Source of the DNA: JAMXLO01 sp963696645
Lineage (GTDB): Bacteria; Pseudomonadota; Alphaproteobacteria; Acetobacterales; Acetobacteraceae
DNA length: 64,000 nt
Direction: 5' to 3'
NCBI GenBank assembly: GCA_963696645.1
Contig: CAVOKY010000007.1
Location: 992,001-1,056,000 of the forward strand
The translations under genes and the position numbers were made by a program. Below, one piece after another: positions 63,640-64,000 of the stretch. The notes beneath the pieces were generated by a model. The model was not told the origin of the DNA. It searched no databases and was given only the letters and a program-made list of their open reading frames with translations. Numbering within the stretch: the first letter of the stretch is position 1; each line of letters opens with the position of its first letter.

Positions 63640-63870
63640 GGCAGTCTCTCCTTGGTCCACTGTGATGTCCCGCGCAAGTGTGTGCTTCGGCCAGCCAGTC
63701 GCGCGTCTCGGCGTTCTAACTCCAGACTTGCACGGAATTACACCAGGCTGTGTATTTCAAGACTTCAGCAGTTTAGACCAATGTTCATATTTGCCCTACC
63801 CCTCCCGCCCGTCAATCGGTTGAAACGATCCGACGCCCTCCTGCGAGCCGTCGCTCGGCTCCTTGTCGGC

Positions 63871-64000
63871 TCAATCGACACCTGACGCCACCGAACGCGG
63901 ATCCTCGACATCGATCCGCAGGTGTTCAGTCGGCTGAGGCGTCGCTGTCACTACACACACCCCATCAGGCGCCTCAAACTGATGCCAGGTGTTCTGCGGC
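63871..64000 (-). CDS. Cupin-like protein, C-terminal end only
   Basis: About 43 codons of a minus-strand gene that begins outside the window. It reads NTWHQFEAPDGVCVVTATPQ, then PTEHLRIDVEDPRSVASGVD. The WHQF-x-A-P-x-GVxVVTATP strand is the final beta-strand and C-terminal tail of a single-domain cupin. Function not recognisable from this part. Confidence 0.6.
   Translation of the reverse strand, partial: PQNTWHQFEAPDGVCVVTATPQPTEHLRIDVEDPRSVASGVD

Overview
The window is GC-rich (roughly 60-65 % by eye), densely coding alphaproteobacterial DNA. Several things point to Acetobacteraceae or a near relative: a hopanoid transporter (hpnN), many one-carbon and side-chain catabolic enzymes, and two intergenic repeat types I associate from memory with that family. 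No rRNA or other taxonomic marker is present, so this placement is an inference. The window looks chromosomal, with one integrated and decaying island.

Layout. 1-5.5 kb: a solute-binding protein (-), then a + strand run of SGNH hydrolase, ABM-domain protein, TauD-type dioxygenase, DUF35 protein and a thiolase-like protein without the usual cysteine. 5.5-12.5 kb (-): a MetE-like methyltransferase, an MTHFR-like protein and a SAM methyltransferase (the last two overlap by one base), then an orphan molybdenum hydroxylase large subunit and a Zn alcohol dehydrogenase. 12.6-20 kb: a 94-nt hairpin repeat, thioesterase, M20 peptidase, PrpF-type isomerase, and hyuB-hyuA, with hyuB carrying a one-base frameshift. 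20.1-27 kb: tRNA-Ser(GGA) followed by a tyrosine integrase, then a truncated SNF2-type helicase and an adenine methylase that look like drmD-drmMI of a class 1 DISARM defence system. An IS4-family element cuts the methylase just before its catalytic motif.

28-45 kb: an EmrAB-like efflux pair, an agmatinase-family enzyme, a proline-rich TonB-like protein, an EAL protein, a DUF2459 lipoprotein, hpnN with small exported proteins, a second MetE-like gene, a peroxiredoxin divergent from a LysR regulator, a GT39-type glycosyltransferase and a membrane fatty acid desaturase. 45-52 kb: a VOC protein, a VapBC-type toxin-antitoxin pair, an altronate dehydratase-like protein followed by an HpcH/HpaI aldolase, a second Zn alcohol dehydrogenase, and a beta-helix protein with a carbohydrate-binding-like tail.

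52-57.5 kb: ybdD and cstA, normally neighbours, are separated by an IS1634-type transposase gene. cstA is also split by an IS630-family element and carries an in-frame TAG. Removing the IS630 element and one copy of its 3-bp duplication restores exactly 689 codons, and a perfect FNR/FixK-type box lies upstream of the true cstA start. 57.5-64 kb: an amidohydrolase with a TAG at codon 11, coupled to a nucleotidyltransferase-like gene; a glycolate/lactate oxidase-like flavoprotein; a HEAT-repeat protein; an ABC permease remnant; an alpha/beta hydrolase with a Cys nucleophile; and the end of a cupin gene.

The striking theme is gene decay in progress: three in-frame TAG codons, two single-base frameshifts, three IS elements and several truncated genes in an otherwise intact, metabolically rich chromosome.
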